Shown: piece after piece, positions 10,683 through 18,812 of the stretch
Layout of the letters: each line of letters opens with the position of its first letter
Numbering within the stretch: position 1 is the first letter of the stretch
Assembly (NCBI RefSeq): GCF_014257025.1
Contig: NZ_JACMSF010000001.1
Coordinates: 248,001-312,000 of the forward strand
Direction: 5' to 3'
DNA length: 64,000 nucleotides
Origin: Streptomyces cupreus
GTDB lineage: Bacteria > Actinomycetota > Actinomycetes > Streptomycetales > Streptomycetaceae
Made by a program: the position numbers and the translations under genes
Notes under the pieces: model-generated
Told to the model about the DNA's origin: nothing
The model's input: the letters and a program-made list of their open reading frames with translations, nothing else
The model's database searches: none

Positions 10683-10748
10683 TAGCTTGTTGCCGGGGAA
10701 TTCCGAGAGCGCCCTTAGGGTGGGCCGCGTCGAAGGGTGGGTTCACAG

Positions 10749-11780
10749 GTGGATGCATCGGGCAGGCAGCGGCCCACGATGGCGGACGTCGCCGAGAAGG
10801 CGGGCGTCTCCCGCGCGCTCGTCTCGATCGTCTTCCGCGATCAGCCGGGGGCGAGTCAGGAGACCCGGGAGCGGGTGCTGCGGGTGGCCGACGAGATCGG
10901 CTACCGCCCCGACAACGCGGCCCGGCTGCTGGCCCGTGGCCGCAGCCGCACGCTCGGTGTGATGTTCACGGCCCATCAGACCTTCCACGCCGACCTGTTG
11001 GAGGGCATCTACGGCGAGGCGGAGCGGCTCGGTTACGACGTCGTGCTGTCCGCCACCGCGCCGGGACGCGGCGAGGCGAAGGCGGTCGAGTCACTGCTCA
11101 GCCACCGCTGCGAGGCGGTGATCCTGCTCGGTCCGGGCGCGGACGCGGCGGACCTCGACGCCCTCGGCGGACGTACCGCCGTCGTGTCGGTCGGCCGGCG
11201 GGTGCTCGGCGCCCGGGTCGACAGCGTCCACACCGCCGAGAGCAAGGGCATCCGCCAAGCCATGGACCACCTCGTCGAGTTGGGCCACCGCCGCATCGTG
11301 CACATCGACGGCGGCCGGGGCCCCGGCTCGGCGGAGCGACGCCGCGCCTACCGGGCCGCGATGCGCCGCCACGGCCTGGAGGACGAGCTGCGGGTCGTCC
11401 CCGGCGACCACACCGAGGAGTCCGGCATCGAGGCCGGCCGCCTGTTCCTCGCGGAACGGGACAGCGGCCGACCCCTGCCGACGGCGGTCCTGGCGGGCAA
11501 TGACCGTTGCGCGATGGGCCTGTTGATGGCGCTGACGCGGGCGGGCGTGGAGGTTCCGCGCGACTTGTCGGTCGTGGGCTACGACGACAGCCACCTCTCC
11601 CATCTCATGCCGGTCGGCCTCACCACGGTCCGGCAGGACGCGGTGCTCATGGCCGAGCACGCGGTGCGATTCGCCGTGGAACGCCTGGACGACCCGGACT
11701 CGGCGCCCCGGGAGGCGGTGCTGGACCCGAAGCTGGTGGTACGCGGGACCAGCGTGCCGCCGCCCGAGAAGCCGGTCTGA
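10749..11780 (+). CDS. LacI-family regulator of inositol catabolism
   Basis: A 343-residue LacI/GalR protein. The N-terminal helix-turn-helix and hinge read TMADVAEKAGVSRALVSIVF and ADEIGYRPDNAARLLARGRS. The remainder is a periplasmic-binding-protein-like effector domain with GLLMALTRAGVEVPRDLSV and VGYDDSHLSHLMPVGLTTV. It is divergent from iolC and convergent with the sugar-binding lipoprotein gene, both of which carry the same operator, so it is most likely the inositol repressor. I prefer the GTG at 10749 because GAAGGG lies at a better distance; GTG at 10737 would add four residues. Confidence 0.85.
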   Translation: MDASGRQRPTMADVAEKAGVSRALVSIVFRDQPGASQETRERVLRVADEIGYRPDNAARLLARGRSRTLGVMFTAHQTFHADLLEGIYGEAERLGYDVVLSATAPGRGEAKAVESLLSHRCEAVILLGPGADAADLDALGGRTAVVSVGRRVLGARVDSVHTAESKGIRQAMDHLVELGHRRIVHIDGGRGPGSAERRRAYRAAMRRHGLEDELRVVPGDHTEESGIEAGRLFLAERDSGRPLPTAVLAGNDRCAMGLLMALTRAGVEVPRDLSVVGYDDSHLSHLMPVGLTTVRQDAVLMAEHAVRFAVERLDDPDSAPREAVLDPKLVVRGTSVPPPEKPV

Positions 11781-11789
11781 GCTCTGCCC

Positions 11790-12794
11790 TCAGCGCGTCC
11801 CCTTCGCCGCGAACTCGGCGACCTGGTCGACGTTGTCCTTGGTGATGAACGCGGGCCCGGTCAGCACCGGGGCGGTTCCGCCGCCGCTGAAGTTGCCGTT
11901 GGTCCGGTACAGCCACAGGGCGTCGATGGCCAAGTAGCCCTGGAGGTAGGGCTGTTGGTCGACGGCGAACTCGACTGTGCCGCTCTGGACGGCCTTCACC
12001 AGATCCCTGCTGAGGTCGAAGGTCGCCACCTTCGACTCGGTGCCCGCGTCGGACACCGACTGCACGGCGGTCAGCGCGATGGGCGCGCCCAGGGTGACCA
12101 CCTGGTCGATCGAGGAGTCCTGCTTGAGCTTGGCGGTGATGGTCGACTTCACGGACGGCATGTCGGTGCCGTTGACGTACAGCGTGTCGGTCTTGCCGCT
12201 GAAGCCCTTCTTCAGACCGGCGCAACGGGCTTCGAGAGCGACCTGGCCCTGCTCCTGGATCACGCAGAGGGCGTGCTTGGCGCCGAGCTGGTCGAGCCGC
12301 TCGCCGAAGGCCTGGCCCGCGATGTTCTCGTCCTGCCCGAAGTACTCCAGCATGCCGAGGTCTTTCCAGTTGTCCAGGCCGGAGTTGAAGCCGACGACCG
12401 GGATACCGGCCGCCTTCGCCTTGGCGACCACGTCCTTCATGGCGTCCGGCTTGGCGGCGGTCAGCGCGATGCCGTCGACCTTCTGGTCGATGGCGTTCTG
12501 CACGAGGTTCGCCTGGGTGCCGGCGCTGGGGTCGCTTGAGTAGACGAGCTTGACGTTGTCCTTGGCGGCGGCGGCCTCGGCACCCTTGCGGACGATGTCC
12601 CAGAAGGTGTCGCCGGGGGAGGCGTGGGTGATCAAGGCGATCGTCATCCGGGGAGTGTCGGCCTTGCCCGCGGAGGCGTTGGCGGAGCCCTCCTCGGACT
12701 CCTTCCCGCCGGAACTGCTGGAGCAGCCGGCGACGAGGAGGGCGCCGACGAGGGCGGCGGCGGTGAGAGCGGCGGATCGGCGGTGTCTGCGCAT
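11790..12794 (-). CDS. Sugar ABC transporter substrate-binding lipoprotein, orphan
   Basis: A 334-residue ribose/inositol-type binding protein (Peripla_BP_4 fold) anchored as a lipoprotein. The N-terminus is a charged segment, then TAAALVGALLVAGCSSSSGG with the lipobox LVAGC at about residue 25. Later segments such as VDGIALTAAKPDAMKDVV and PVVGFNSGLDN are typical of type-I sugar-binding proteins. It carries the iolC-type operator in its promoter, which points to inositol or a related polyol as ligand. No permease or ATPase gene is adjacent: downstream is the convergent LacI gene, upstream an MFS gene. A GTG four codons upstream (12806) is an alternative start. Confidence 0.85.
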   Translation of the reverse strand: MRRHRRSAALTAAALVGALLVAGCSSSSGGKESEEGSANASAGKADTPRMTIALITHASPGDTFWDIVRKGAEAAAAKDNVKLVYSSDPSAGTQANLVQNAIDQKVDGIALTAAKPDAMKDVVAKAKAAGIPVVGFNSGLDNWKDLGMLEYFGQDENIAGQAFGERLDQLGAKHALCVIQEQGQVALEARCAGLKKGFSGKTDTLYVNGTDMPSVKSTITAKLKQDSSIDQVVTLGAPIALTAVQSVSDAGTESKVATFDLSRDLVKAVQSGTVEFAVDQQPYLQGYLAIDALWLYRTNGNFSGGGTAPVLTGPAFITKDNVDQVAEFAAKGTR

Positions 12795-12884
12795 GTCCCT
12801 GTGCACCTCGCTGTGCTGATGGGGGCGTGGATGTTGAGCGGGAGCCCGATGAGCCCTGGGGCGGGGAGATCCTGCAGGTGCGTA

Positions 12885-12949
12885 CTAGAGCGCTTTATTA
12901 GCGCGCTCTAGTGGCACGTACTATGAGTCCGCCCCAGAGGGATGTCAAC
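12885..12949 (-). promoter_or_regulatory. Promoter and operator of the sugar-binding lipoprotein gene
   Basis: The minus strand has TTGACA (12949-12944), a 17-base spacer and CATAGT (12926-12921). The operator follows immediately: an inverted repeat with arms ACTAGAGCGC at 12885-12894 and GCGCTCTAGT at 12904-12913. Aligned on the minus strand with the iolC operator, 22 of 24 positions are identical, starting CACTAGAGCGCGCTA. The match of both core promoter and operator indicates co-regulation with the inositol operon. Confidence 0.8.
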
Positions 12950-12992
12950 GGGTTTGTCAGGACGTCTCAACAAGGGGCTTGCGGGGGCCCGG

Positions 12993-14189
12993 TCAGCCTG
13001 TTGCCGCGTGCCGGGTCGCGAACCCGATGACGGCGGCGACGGCGGCGAGCACGGCGACGCTGGTCAGGGCGGTCGGCAGGGAGAACCACTCCGCCATGAA
13101 GCCGATCGCGGGCGGGCCGAGGAGCATGCCGCCGTAGCCGAGCGTGGAGGCGGTCGCGACACCGCTCGGTCCGGCGAGCGCGCCGGCGCGCTCGATGGCG
13201 ATCGGGAAGAGGTTGGCGAGACCGAGCCCGGTGACGGCGAACCCGACGAGCGTGGCCCACACGGAGGGTGTGAGCGAGCCGAGGAGCATCCCGGCGGCCG
13301 CGGTGGCACCACCGACGACGACGGTACGGGTGCGGCCGAGCCGCTGGAGCAGCGTCGACCCCGTCAGCCGCCCGAGCGTCATGGCGAGCGCGAAGCATGA
13401 GTAGCCCACGGCCGCGAGCCCCGGTGATGCATCCAGGTCCTGCTCGAGATGGAGCGCGCCCCAGTCGGCCATGGCGCCCTCGCCGTACGCCGTGCACAGC
13501 GCGATCAGCCCGAAGACGGTGACGAGTCCGCGGGTACGGCGGTCCAGGCGCCGCGGGCTCGTCTCCTGGGGCCGCGTTGCCTGGGGCGGTGCGATCCGCA
13601 GGAGCACGCGCCCCGCGAAGGCGGTGACCAGGAGTCCGACGAAGGTGAGGCCGAGCAGATGCCGCGTGGGGGAGAGGTTGCCGGCCACCAGCCCGCCAAG
13701 TCCCGCGCCCACCATTCCGCCCAGGCTGAAGGCCGCGTGGAAGCTGGGCATGATCGGCCGCTGGAGCGCGGTGACGAGATCGACGGCGGCGCTGTTGAAA
13801 GCGACGTTGATGCCGCCGTACGCGGCGCCGAAAACGAGCAGTACGGCGGTGAGGGCGGGGACGGAGTGGGTGAGCGGTGGCAGGGCGACGCTGAGGGAGA
13901 GCAGGACGGCGCAGAAGACGGTGACCGGATGGCTGCCGTAGCGACGGCAGAGCCGTCCGGTGAGCGTCATCGTGATCACCGCTCCTGCGGAGACACCCAG
14001 AAGCGCGAGCCCCAGGCTTCCGGCTGACGCGCCGACCTGCTCCTTGATCGCCGGGATGCGCACGACCCACCCGGCGAAGACGAAGCCGTCCATGGCGAAG
14101 AAGACGGTGAGGGCGATACGGAGGCGGGTGAGGTCGGTGGCGGTTCCCGGCACGACGTTGTGCGAGCGGGGTTTGTTTATTTGCGGCAC
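12993..14189 (-). CDS. MFS transporter, YbjJ-like
   Basis: A 398-residue major facilitator with about 12 predicted membrane segments. It shows FAMDGFVFAGWVVRIPAIKE in helix 1, the loop motif GRLCRRYGSHPV, and FGAAYGGINVAFNSAAVD with SFHAAFSLGGMVGAGLGG in the middle of the N-terminal half. These resemble the YbjJ/FucP-like subgroup, whose substrates are mostly unknown. The GTG start gives the shortest cytoplasmic leader. It lies upstream of the inositol lipoprotein gene on the same strand but is separated from it by that gene's own promoter and operator, so it is probably not part of the inositol regulon. Confidence 0.75.
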   Translation of the reverse strand: MPQINKPRSHNVVPGTATDLTRLRIALTVFFAMDGFVFAGWVVRIPAIKEQVGASAGSLGLALLGVSAGAVITMTLTGRLCRRYGSHPVTVFCAVLLSLSVALPPLTHSVPALTAVLLVFGAAYGGINVAFNSAAVDLVTALQRPIMPSFHAAFSLGGMVGAGLGGLVAGNLSPTRHLLGLTFVGLLVTAFAGRVLLRIAPPQATRPQETSPRRLDRRTRGLVTVFGLIALCTAYGEGAMADWGALHLEQDLDASPGLAAVGYSCFALAMTLGRLTGSTLLQRLGRTRTVVVGGATAAAGMLLGSLTPSVWATLVGFAVTGLGLANLFPIAIERAGALAGPSGVATASTLGYGGMLLGPPAIGFMAEWFSLPTALTSVAVLAAVAAVIGFATRHAATG

Positions 14190-14270
14190 AAAGTCAGGCT
14201 AGGTGGGGTGGGGTGATGGGGCAAGGGTGAGGTGGCACCCCCCTTTGGCTGCCACGCGGAGGGGTGGAAC

Positions 14271-14293
14271 GCCCCTGCTCCGGCAGCAGGGGC
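14271..14293. terminator. Hairpin terminator below the 2H phosphoesterase gene
   Basis: A perfect 9-base stem (GCCCCTGCT / AGCAGGGGC) with a 5-base loop lies 6 bases beyond the stop codon of the leftward 14299-14922 gene. There is no long T tract, as is common in Streptomyces. It probably ends that transcript before the MFS gene. Confidence 0.65.
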
Positions 14294-14298
14294 TTCCT

Positions 14299-14922
14299 TC
14301 AGCCGAGCGGCACGGTGGCGAAGGGCTCCCACTCGTACATCTGGTTGTCGCGGTGGATGACGATCAGCTCCGCGCTGGAGATGCGAGCTTGCGCTGGGGA
14401 GAGTTCCCTCCCGGCAAGTGCCTGCGCGATCGGCTCCGAAGGTCCGTCGCTGGAGCTGTACGCCACCGAGACGTGAGGTGTGAACCCTTCCGCCTTCTCG
14501 GGCACTTCGTTCAGGACGTCACCGATGGAGGCGCGGATGGAGTCCCGTACGGCCCGCACCGGAGCGTCCGGCTGGACGTGCAGGAGGACGGCCTCGGGGT
14601 CCAGGACTTCAGGCCCGATCTTGAGGTCGAAGGCCGGGATGGCGGCGAGGCGTGCAGCAGCAGCGTCAACGATGGCCTGGACGTCGTGTTCCTTCACGTC
14701 TCGCACGAAACCGATGCCCTGCATGGTCAGGTGCAGCCACTCGTCGGGGATCGGAGTGAGGACATCGCCCAGCGGTGCCAGAGCGGCCCGGTACTCGGCA
14801 GCGAGCCGGTGCACGTCGCCCTGGCCCTCGAACGTCAGATGCCAGGTGTAGAAGCGCCGGCCCACGCTCCAGCCGGGACGCCACCACCAGTGGTTGCGCA
14901 TGATCTCGGTGTGAGTCGTCAT
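14299..14922 (-). CDS. 2'-5' RNA ligase-like 2H phosphoesterase
   Basis: A 207-residue protein of the 2H phosphoesterase superfamily. The two catalytic H-x-T/S motifs are visible as EWLHLTMQGIGFV (about residue 63) and FTPHVSVAYSSSDG (about residue 150), at the spacing expected of LigT-like enzymes. Such proteins cleave or join 2',3'-cyclic phosphate or 2'-5' linkages in RNA or nucleotides; the actual substrate here is unknown. It starts 14 bases after the XRE-TPR regulator gene ends and is probably transcribed with it. A hairpin terminator lies just past its stop. Confidence 0.8.
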   Translation of the reverse strand: MTTHTEIMRNHWWWRPGWSVGRRFYTWHLTFEGQGDVHRLAAEYRAALAPLGDVLTPIPDEWLHLTMQGIGFVRDVKEHDVQAIVDAAAARLAAIPAFDLKIGPEVLDPEAVLLHVQPDAPVRAVRDSIRASIGDVLNEVPEKAEGFTPHVSVAYSSSDGPSEPIAQALAGRELSPAQARISSAELIVIHRDNQMYEWEPFATVPLG

Positions 14923-14936
14923 ACTTCGAGATCAAA

Positions 14937-16418
14937 TCAGGCAGAGGCTTCCCCTGGCGAGAGTGCAAGGTACCGCGGTGCGGAGTCCACGCAGAACTCT
15001 TCGATGGCGGCGCGTAGTCCGACCGCCGCTGTTCCCTGGGCGCTCGGTCGGCCCATCCCGCCGGACAGCTCATTCAAGCGACATGTGACGGGCGCCAGTC
15101 GGTGGTCGGGCGGGAGTGCGAGGACCGGTGCAAGGGCTTCCAGGGCGCCTTCAGCTTCGCCGTCGGCGAGGTGTGCCGCAGCCTGGCTGATGTGGATCTG
15201 TGCCTCTGTGCCGTACGCCCTGACACGCTGCACGGACATCAGGGAGAGGGCCCGGTCAGCTGACCGTAGTGCGTCCGCCGGGTGGCCGATACGCAGTTGT
15301 ACTGCGGCGGCGTAGTTCTGCTGCCGCGCTGGCTGGCAGGCGAAGATGCCGCCGACCTCGTCTTCACCGCTCACGCCGTCACGAGCATCGTCGGAGCGAG
15401 CAAGCGCGGCCATGGCCTCGTCGTGCGCCCCCAGTTCCGACCAAGCGTCGGCTTCCTGGCAGGCGAGCAGGACGCCGACGGTGCCGGAAGTTCGGAACGT
15501 GGCACCGCGACGGGCGAAGCTGATGGCGTCTCTCAGGCGTCCGTCCCAGAAGGCCACCTTCGAGCGGGTGGACAGCACCCAAGCGCGCAGGTCGTTGTAG
15601 CCCGCGAGTTCAGCGCACAGCCACGCTGTTCGCCCTTGGGTGTCCGCATCCCGCAGCTGGCCCAAGTCCGAGGACATCCACGCGAGCAGCCCACACAGAT
15701 AGCCGGCGGCAACGTAAAGGTCGGCGGCTTGGCGCGGGTACTGGTGACCTTCGAGCAGGGTGAAGACGCGGTCGCGGAGTGCTCGCGTGCGAACGAACAA
15801 GGCGACGGGGTCAGATGTGAGGTAGTCCGAAGCCAGGCCTCGCATCTCCGTCATCAGCTGTTCCAGCGCGATGTCGCCGACGTTCGAGGCCTCTGCCCAC
15901 TGCGCCCACGACGCCGATTCGTCCGCAGCGAGGCGTACAAGTTCGGTGCCCGATGGGTCGGCCGACAAGGAAGGAAGCTGCGGTGTGGGCGCCGGCGAAG
16001 CCGGTTCGACGTGCGCCGACTGGCTGTTGATGATGCGGACGTCGGCGTCCGGCAGGGAGCGCCGGTCGTCAAGGTCCAGGAGGTCGTGCGCACAGCATCC
16101 GAATGCCTCGGCCATGGCATGCAGCACGGCGATGCTGGGCCGCCGCGAAGAAGGGCCAGGCCACTTCTCCCACTTTCCCACCAGGGATGCGTCAGCGGCG
16201 ACAGCTCCGCCGGGGTGCTGGAGGCTGGCCTGAGTGATGCGGTCCGCCGTCTCCTGGAGAGTCCAGCCGCGGGCGTGGCGCCAGGCTTCACGCGGACGCA
16301 TGCGGTAGCGGGTGCGCATTTCGATGGCGATGTCGGCGACCGTGCAACCGGCGGCGGTCATGTCGTGGCGGAGGGCGTCTCGGTCGGCTTTCGACCCAGG
16401 CTTGTTGGGGCCGTTCAT
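14937..16418 (-). CDS. XRE-family regulator with TPR-like C-terminal domain
   Basis: A 493-residue Streptomyces-type regulator. The N-terminal region RYRMRPREAWRHARGWTLQE begins a Cro/C1-like helix-turn-helix that ends around SLVGKWEKWPGPSSRRPS. The remaining ~350 residues are alanine- and leucine-rich helices typical of tetratricopeptide-like ligand domains, for example AADLYVAAGYLCGLLAWMSS and YAAAVQLRIGHPADALRSAD. It is divergent from the 16699-19942 gene set, suggesting it controls that set, possibly in response to a peptide. The ATG at 16418 has AGGAG nine bases upstream; an ATG ten codons earlier is less well placed. Confidence 0.8.
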   Translation of the reverse strand: MNGPNKPGSKADRDALRHDMTAAGCTVADIAIEMRTRYRMRPREAWRHARGWTLQETADRITQASLQHPGGAVAADASLVGKWEKWPGPSSRRPSIAVLHAMAEAFGCCAHDLLDLDDRRSLPDADVRIINSQSAHVEPASPAPTPQLPSLSADPSGTELVRLAADESASWAQWAEASNVGDIALEQLMTEMRGLASDYLTSDPVALFVRTRALRDRVFTLLEGHQYPRQAADLYVAAGYLCGLLAWMSSDLGQLRDADTQGRTAWLCAELAGYNDLRAWVLSTRSKVAFWDGRLRDAISFARRGATFRTSGTVGVLLACQEADAWSELGAHDEAMAALARSDDARDGVSGEDEVGGIFACQPARQQNYAAAVQLRIGHPADALRSADRALSLMSVQRVRAYGTEAQIHISQAAAHLADGEAEGALEALAPVLALPPDHRLAPVTCRLNELSGGMGRPSAQGTAAVGLRAAIEEFCVDSAPRYLALSPGEASA

Positions 16419-16446
16419 CGGCAAGCTCCTGCGCGGCGTCGTAGAC

Positions 16447-16464
16447 ACACGGTAGCGGCCGTGT
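16447..16464. promoter_or_regulatory. Inverted repeat in the divergent regulator promoter region
   Basis: ACACGG (16447-16452) and CCGTGT (16459-16464) form a 6-base dyad with a 6-base spacer, 30 bases before the start of the XRE-TPR gene. Its place between the divergent genes fits an operator for that regulator. No protein binding can be inferred from the sequence alone. Confidence 0.35.
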
Positions 16465-16502
16465 ACCCCTCCTGTGTGAGCGTCAGCCGAAGGAGCTCCG
16501 CG

Positions 16503-16538
16503 ATGCTGCCCAACAGCGGATCCAAAAGGCCGAGTTAG
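16503..16538 (+). CDS. Possible 11-residue leader peptide
   Basis: An ATG at 16503 begins an 11-codon frame encoding MLPNSGSKRPS and ending in TAG. It has an unusually good ribosome site, GAAGGAG, eight bases upstream, better than that of most real genes in the window. It precedes the unknown gene at 16699 by about 160 bases and is divergent from the XRE-TPR regulator. It could be a regulatory leader ORF or a chance frame. I see no rare-codon or repeated-amino-acid signature of attenuation. Confidence 0.3.
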   Translation: MLPNSGSKRPS

Positions 16539-16698
16539 CCCAGCTCACAGGCGTTCTGCCGGTCCAGGAAAGTTGGTCACCGGTGCCCGTGACGCTAACG
16601 ACCCTCCTTGGAACCGTAGGAGGCCTACAGATCAGACCCGGCGGCCGCGCGAACGGCCCCGGGAGTGGCCAACGCTCGAATCAGGCAGGAGCGTCGAC

Positions 16699-17241
16699 AT
16701 GACGAACCATAGGACCCTCAGAGGGGACTGCACAGCATCAAGTCCGTCGCCCACCGAGACGGTTCAGGAGTGGCTCGCCTCGGCACACGCCTCGCCCGCC
16801 GCAGTGCACCGTGAGTGGGACAGCGAGACCCGGCTCGCCCTGATCCCGCTGGGGAAGCTCTTCGACGCGGTCCGCATCTCCGAGAGCGTCGTTCACAGCG
16901 TGGCCGGAACCGCCGAGCCGTCCACCGTGAACGGTTGGCTCGGCTGGAGCTTCAACGGCGGCCCGGTCATCCACGACCCCGCCGGCCGCCGCTACTACGC
17001 CCTCGTGCCGCCCGGCACCGCCCCGGACTGGCGAGCGCCCGCCGCCGCCTGCCTCGGCGATGGCACCTATCTGGGCGTGCCGCGTACCGATCTGACGGAG
17101 CTGGAGGAGCACGCCTCGGGCTCGTACTGGGCAGTGCCCCTCACCCGGCCGGGCTGGCTGTGCAGGACGGCCGATGTGCTGACGTTCGCCATGGTGGCTG
17201 GCTGCCTGACCCGCGTGGACGACAGCGAGGCCGAGTCGTGA
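16699..17241 (+). CDS. Hypothetical protein, first gene of the DUF6415/radical SAM set
   Basis: A 180-residue soluble protein with no signal peptide or membrane segment. A central block reads FNGGPVIHDPAGRRYYALVP and LGDGTYLGVPRTDL. I recall similar blocks in uncharacterised Streptomyces proteins, some resembling reduced primase-polymerase N-terminal domains, but I cannot assign a function. The ATG at 16699 follows CAGGAG at good distance. Its stop overlaps the GTG of the DUF6415 gene (GTGA), so the two are translationally coupled and likely act together with the downstream radical SAM and methyltransferase genes. Confidence 0.7.
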   Translation: MTNHRTLRGDCTASSPSPTETVQEWLASAHASPAAVHREWDSETRLALIPLGKLFDAVRISESVVHSVAGTAEPSTVNGWLGWSFNGGPVIHDPAGRRYYALVPPGTAPDWRAPAAACLGDGTYLGVPRTDLTELEEHASGSYWAVPLTRPGWLCRTADVLTFAMVAGCLTRVDDSEAES

Positions 17242-17738
17242 CCTCGATCGACCCCCCTGCCACGAACGACGCCCCGCCGGTGGACATCGCCACGATGCGC
17301 GCGAGCGTCGCCCAGGTCCTCCCGCCCGAGGTGACCCCCACCGACCGGGCCACGCTGGAGACGCTGACCGATACCCTGCGCCGCGGCATACAGCTGCTCA
17401 TCCCCGAGGTTGAGCGGGCCGCCGCGAAGCAGCCCGCCGACGACATCCCGCGCTACGTGGCGCTCGCCTGCGTCCGCGAGGCCCGCGGCAAGCTGGACGC
17501 CCGCCCCCTGCTGATGCCGTCCGACGCCGCCCCGTACGTGCGCAAGCTCGGCCGGTCGCTGCTGGCGCTGTGCGATCACTACATTGCGCTGACCGGCGTC
17601 CGCGTGTGTGTGGTCTGCGACCAGTCGATCAGGCCGGGCGAATCGACGCAGCCGTACGACCAGGGCAGCCAGTCCGGAGGGTCGGCCGTCTCCGGCCGGA
17701 TCCACGAGGGCTGCGTCAACGCCGTCCGCCTGCGCTGA
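17238..17738 (+). CDS. DUF6415 family protein
   Basis: A 166-residue acidic protein resembling DUF6415, a family repeatedly found beside natural-product or peptide-modification genes in Streptomyces. The core shows TLRRGIQLLIPEVERAA, YVALACVREARGKLDARP and YVRKLGRSLLALCDHYIAL. The C-terminus has a zinc-knuckle-like pair CVVCDQSIRPGE and EGCVNAVRLR. The GTG start overlaps the previous stop. Function is unknown; the cysteines suggest metal or nucleic-acid binding, which is inference only. About 190 bases separate it from the radical SAM gene. Confidence 0.7.
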   Translation: MTSIDPPATNDAPPVDIATMRASVAQVLPPEVTPTDRATLETLTDTLRRGIQLLIPEVERAAAKQPADDIPRYVALACVREARGKLDARPLLMPSDAAPYVRKLGRSLLALCDHYIALTGVRVCVVCDQSIRPGESTQPYDQGSQSGGSAVSGRIHEGCVNAVRLR

Positions 17739-17928
17739 CTGGCGCCGCCCCGCCCCGGCGAAGAGGGGTCCCACGGCGACCGCAGGGTCAGGGTCGCGCC
17801 CACCACGTCTCTCCCGCCGGAGGTCCGCAAGCCTGCGGCGGGACGGGTCTCCAAGACGTCCGCCCCGGCTCCCCAACCCTGGACAGGCCGAGCAGTCGGG
17901 GCGGGGTCTCTTCCGACGAAGGGGAATC

Positions 17929-18812
17929 ATGACCACTCCGACAGTTGCAGGGATCCGCTCCGTGGAGCTGGAGATCACCGGTCGCTGCCAGCTGAAGTGC
18001 GGGCACTGCTGCACCAGCTCCGGCCCCAAAGCGCCCGCCGGGACGATGACCTGGCAGGACTGGCTCGACGTCAGCACGGACATCGCCGAAGTCGGCATCC
18101 CCGCTGTCCAGTTCATCGGCGGTGAACCGACCCTCGCGCCGGACCTGCCCCAGTACATGGACCACGGCCTCAGCCTCGGCCTGAACGTGGAGGTGTACTC
18201 CAACCTCAGGCACATCCGGCCGCAGCTGTGGGATACGTTCCAGCGGCCGGGCGTGTGTCTGGCCGCCACTTCTACAGCGACCAGGCACAGCAGCACGAGC
18301 AGATCACCAACGGGCCCGGCAGCTACCGGCGCACCCGCGAGAACATCGCCGAGGTGGTCCGGCGGGGCATCCCTTTGCGCGTCGGCATCGTCGAGGTCCT
18401 GGAGGGCCAGCGTGTCGCTGAGGCTCAGGAGCAGCTGCGGCACTTGGGCGTGACGAGGATCCAGGTCGACCGGGTCAGGAAGGTCGGTCGTGCCGCCGCA
18501 CCGGATACGTCCATCCCGAGCACGTCCGAGCTGTGCGGCAACTGCTTCCGTCACCGCATGTCCATCTCCCCGGACGGGCAGGTGTCCGGCTGCATCCTGT
18601 CGAGGTTCCTCGTCGCCGGGAACGTCCGCGAGCAGCGTCTCGCCGACATCCTTGTGAGCGAGGAGTGGCAGCAGCTGACGGATGCCGTGCCGATGCCGCG
18701 CATGGCGTGCACGCCTGACGACTCCGGAGACTGTGACCCGGCCAACACGGAGGCGTGCGACCCTGCCTATTACGCCCCGGCTCCCGCACCGATCCTCGGA
18801 GTGACCGCGTGA
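17929..18812 (+). pseudogene. Radical SAM/SPASM protein, frameshifted
   Basis: The ATG at 17929 follows GAAGGGGA and opens a radical SAM domain. C20, C24 and C27 form the CxxxCxxC cluster motif in TGRCQLKCGHCC, followed by QFIGGEPTLAPDLPQY. Near base 18265, after codon ~111 (FQRPGVCLA), the frame is lost and runs as unrelated sequence to a stop at 18453. The proper continuation resumes in the next frame with FYSDQAQQHEQITNGPGSYR. It goes through a SPASM-like cysteine region (CGNCFRHRMSISPDGQVSGC) to the stop at 18812. A one-base deletion (or two-base insertion) accounts for it. It is either a true mutation or a sequencing error, since both halves look otherwise intact. Confidence 0.8.

Noticed and set aside
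17739-17928. A possible RiPP precursor peptide between the DUF6415 and radical SAM genes
   Set aside because: No frame has a start codon with a ribosome site and a leader/core-like sequence; the stretch holds only a short GC-rich hairpin.
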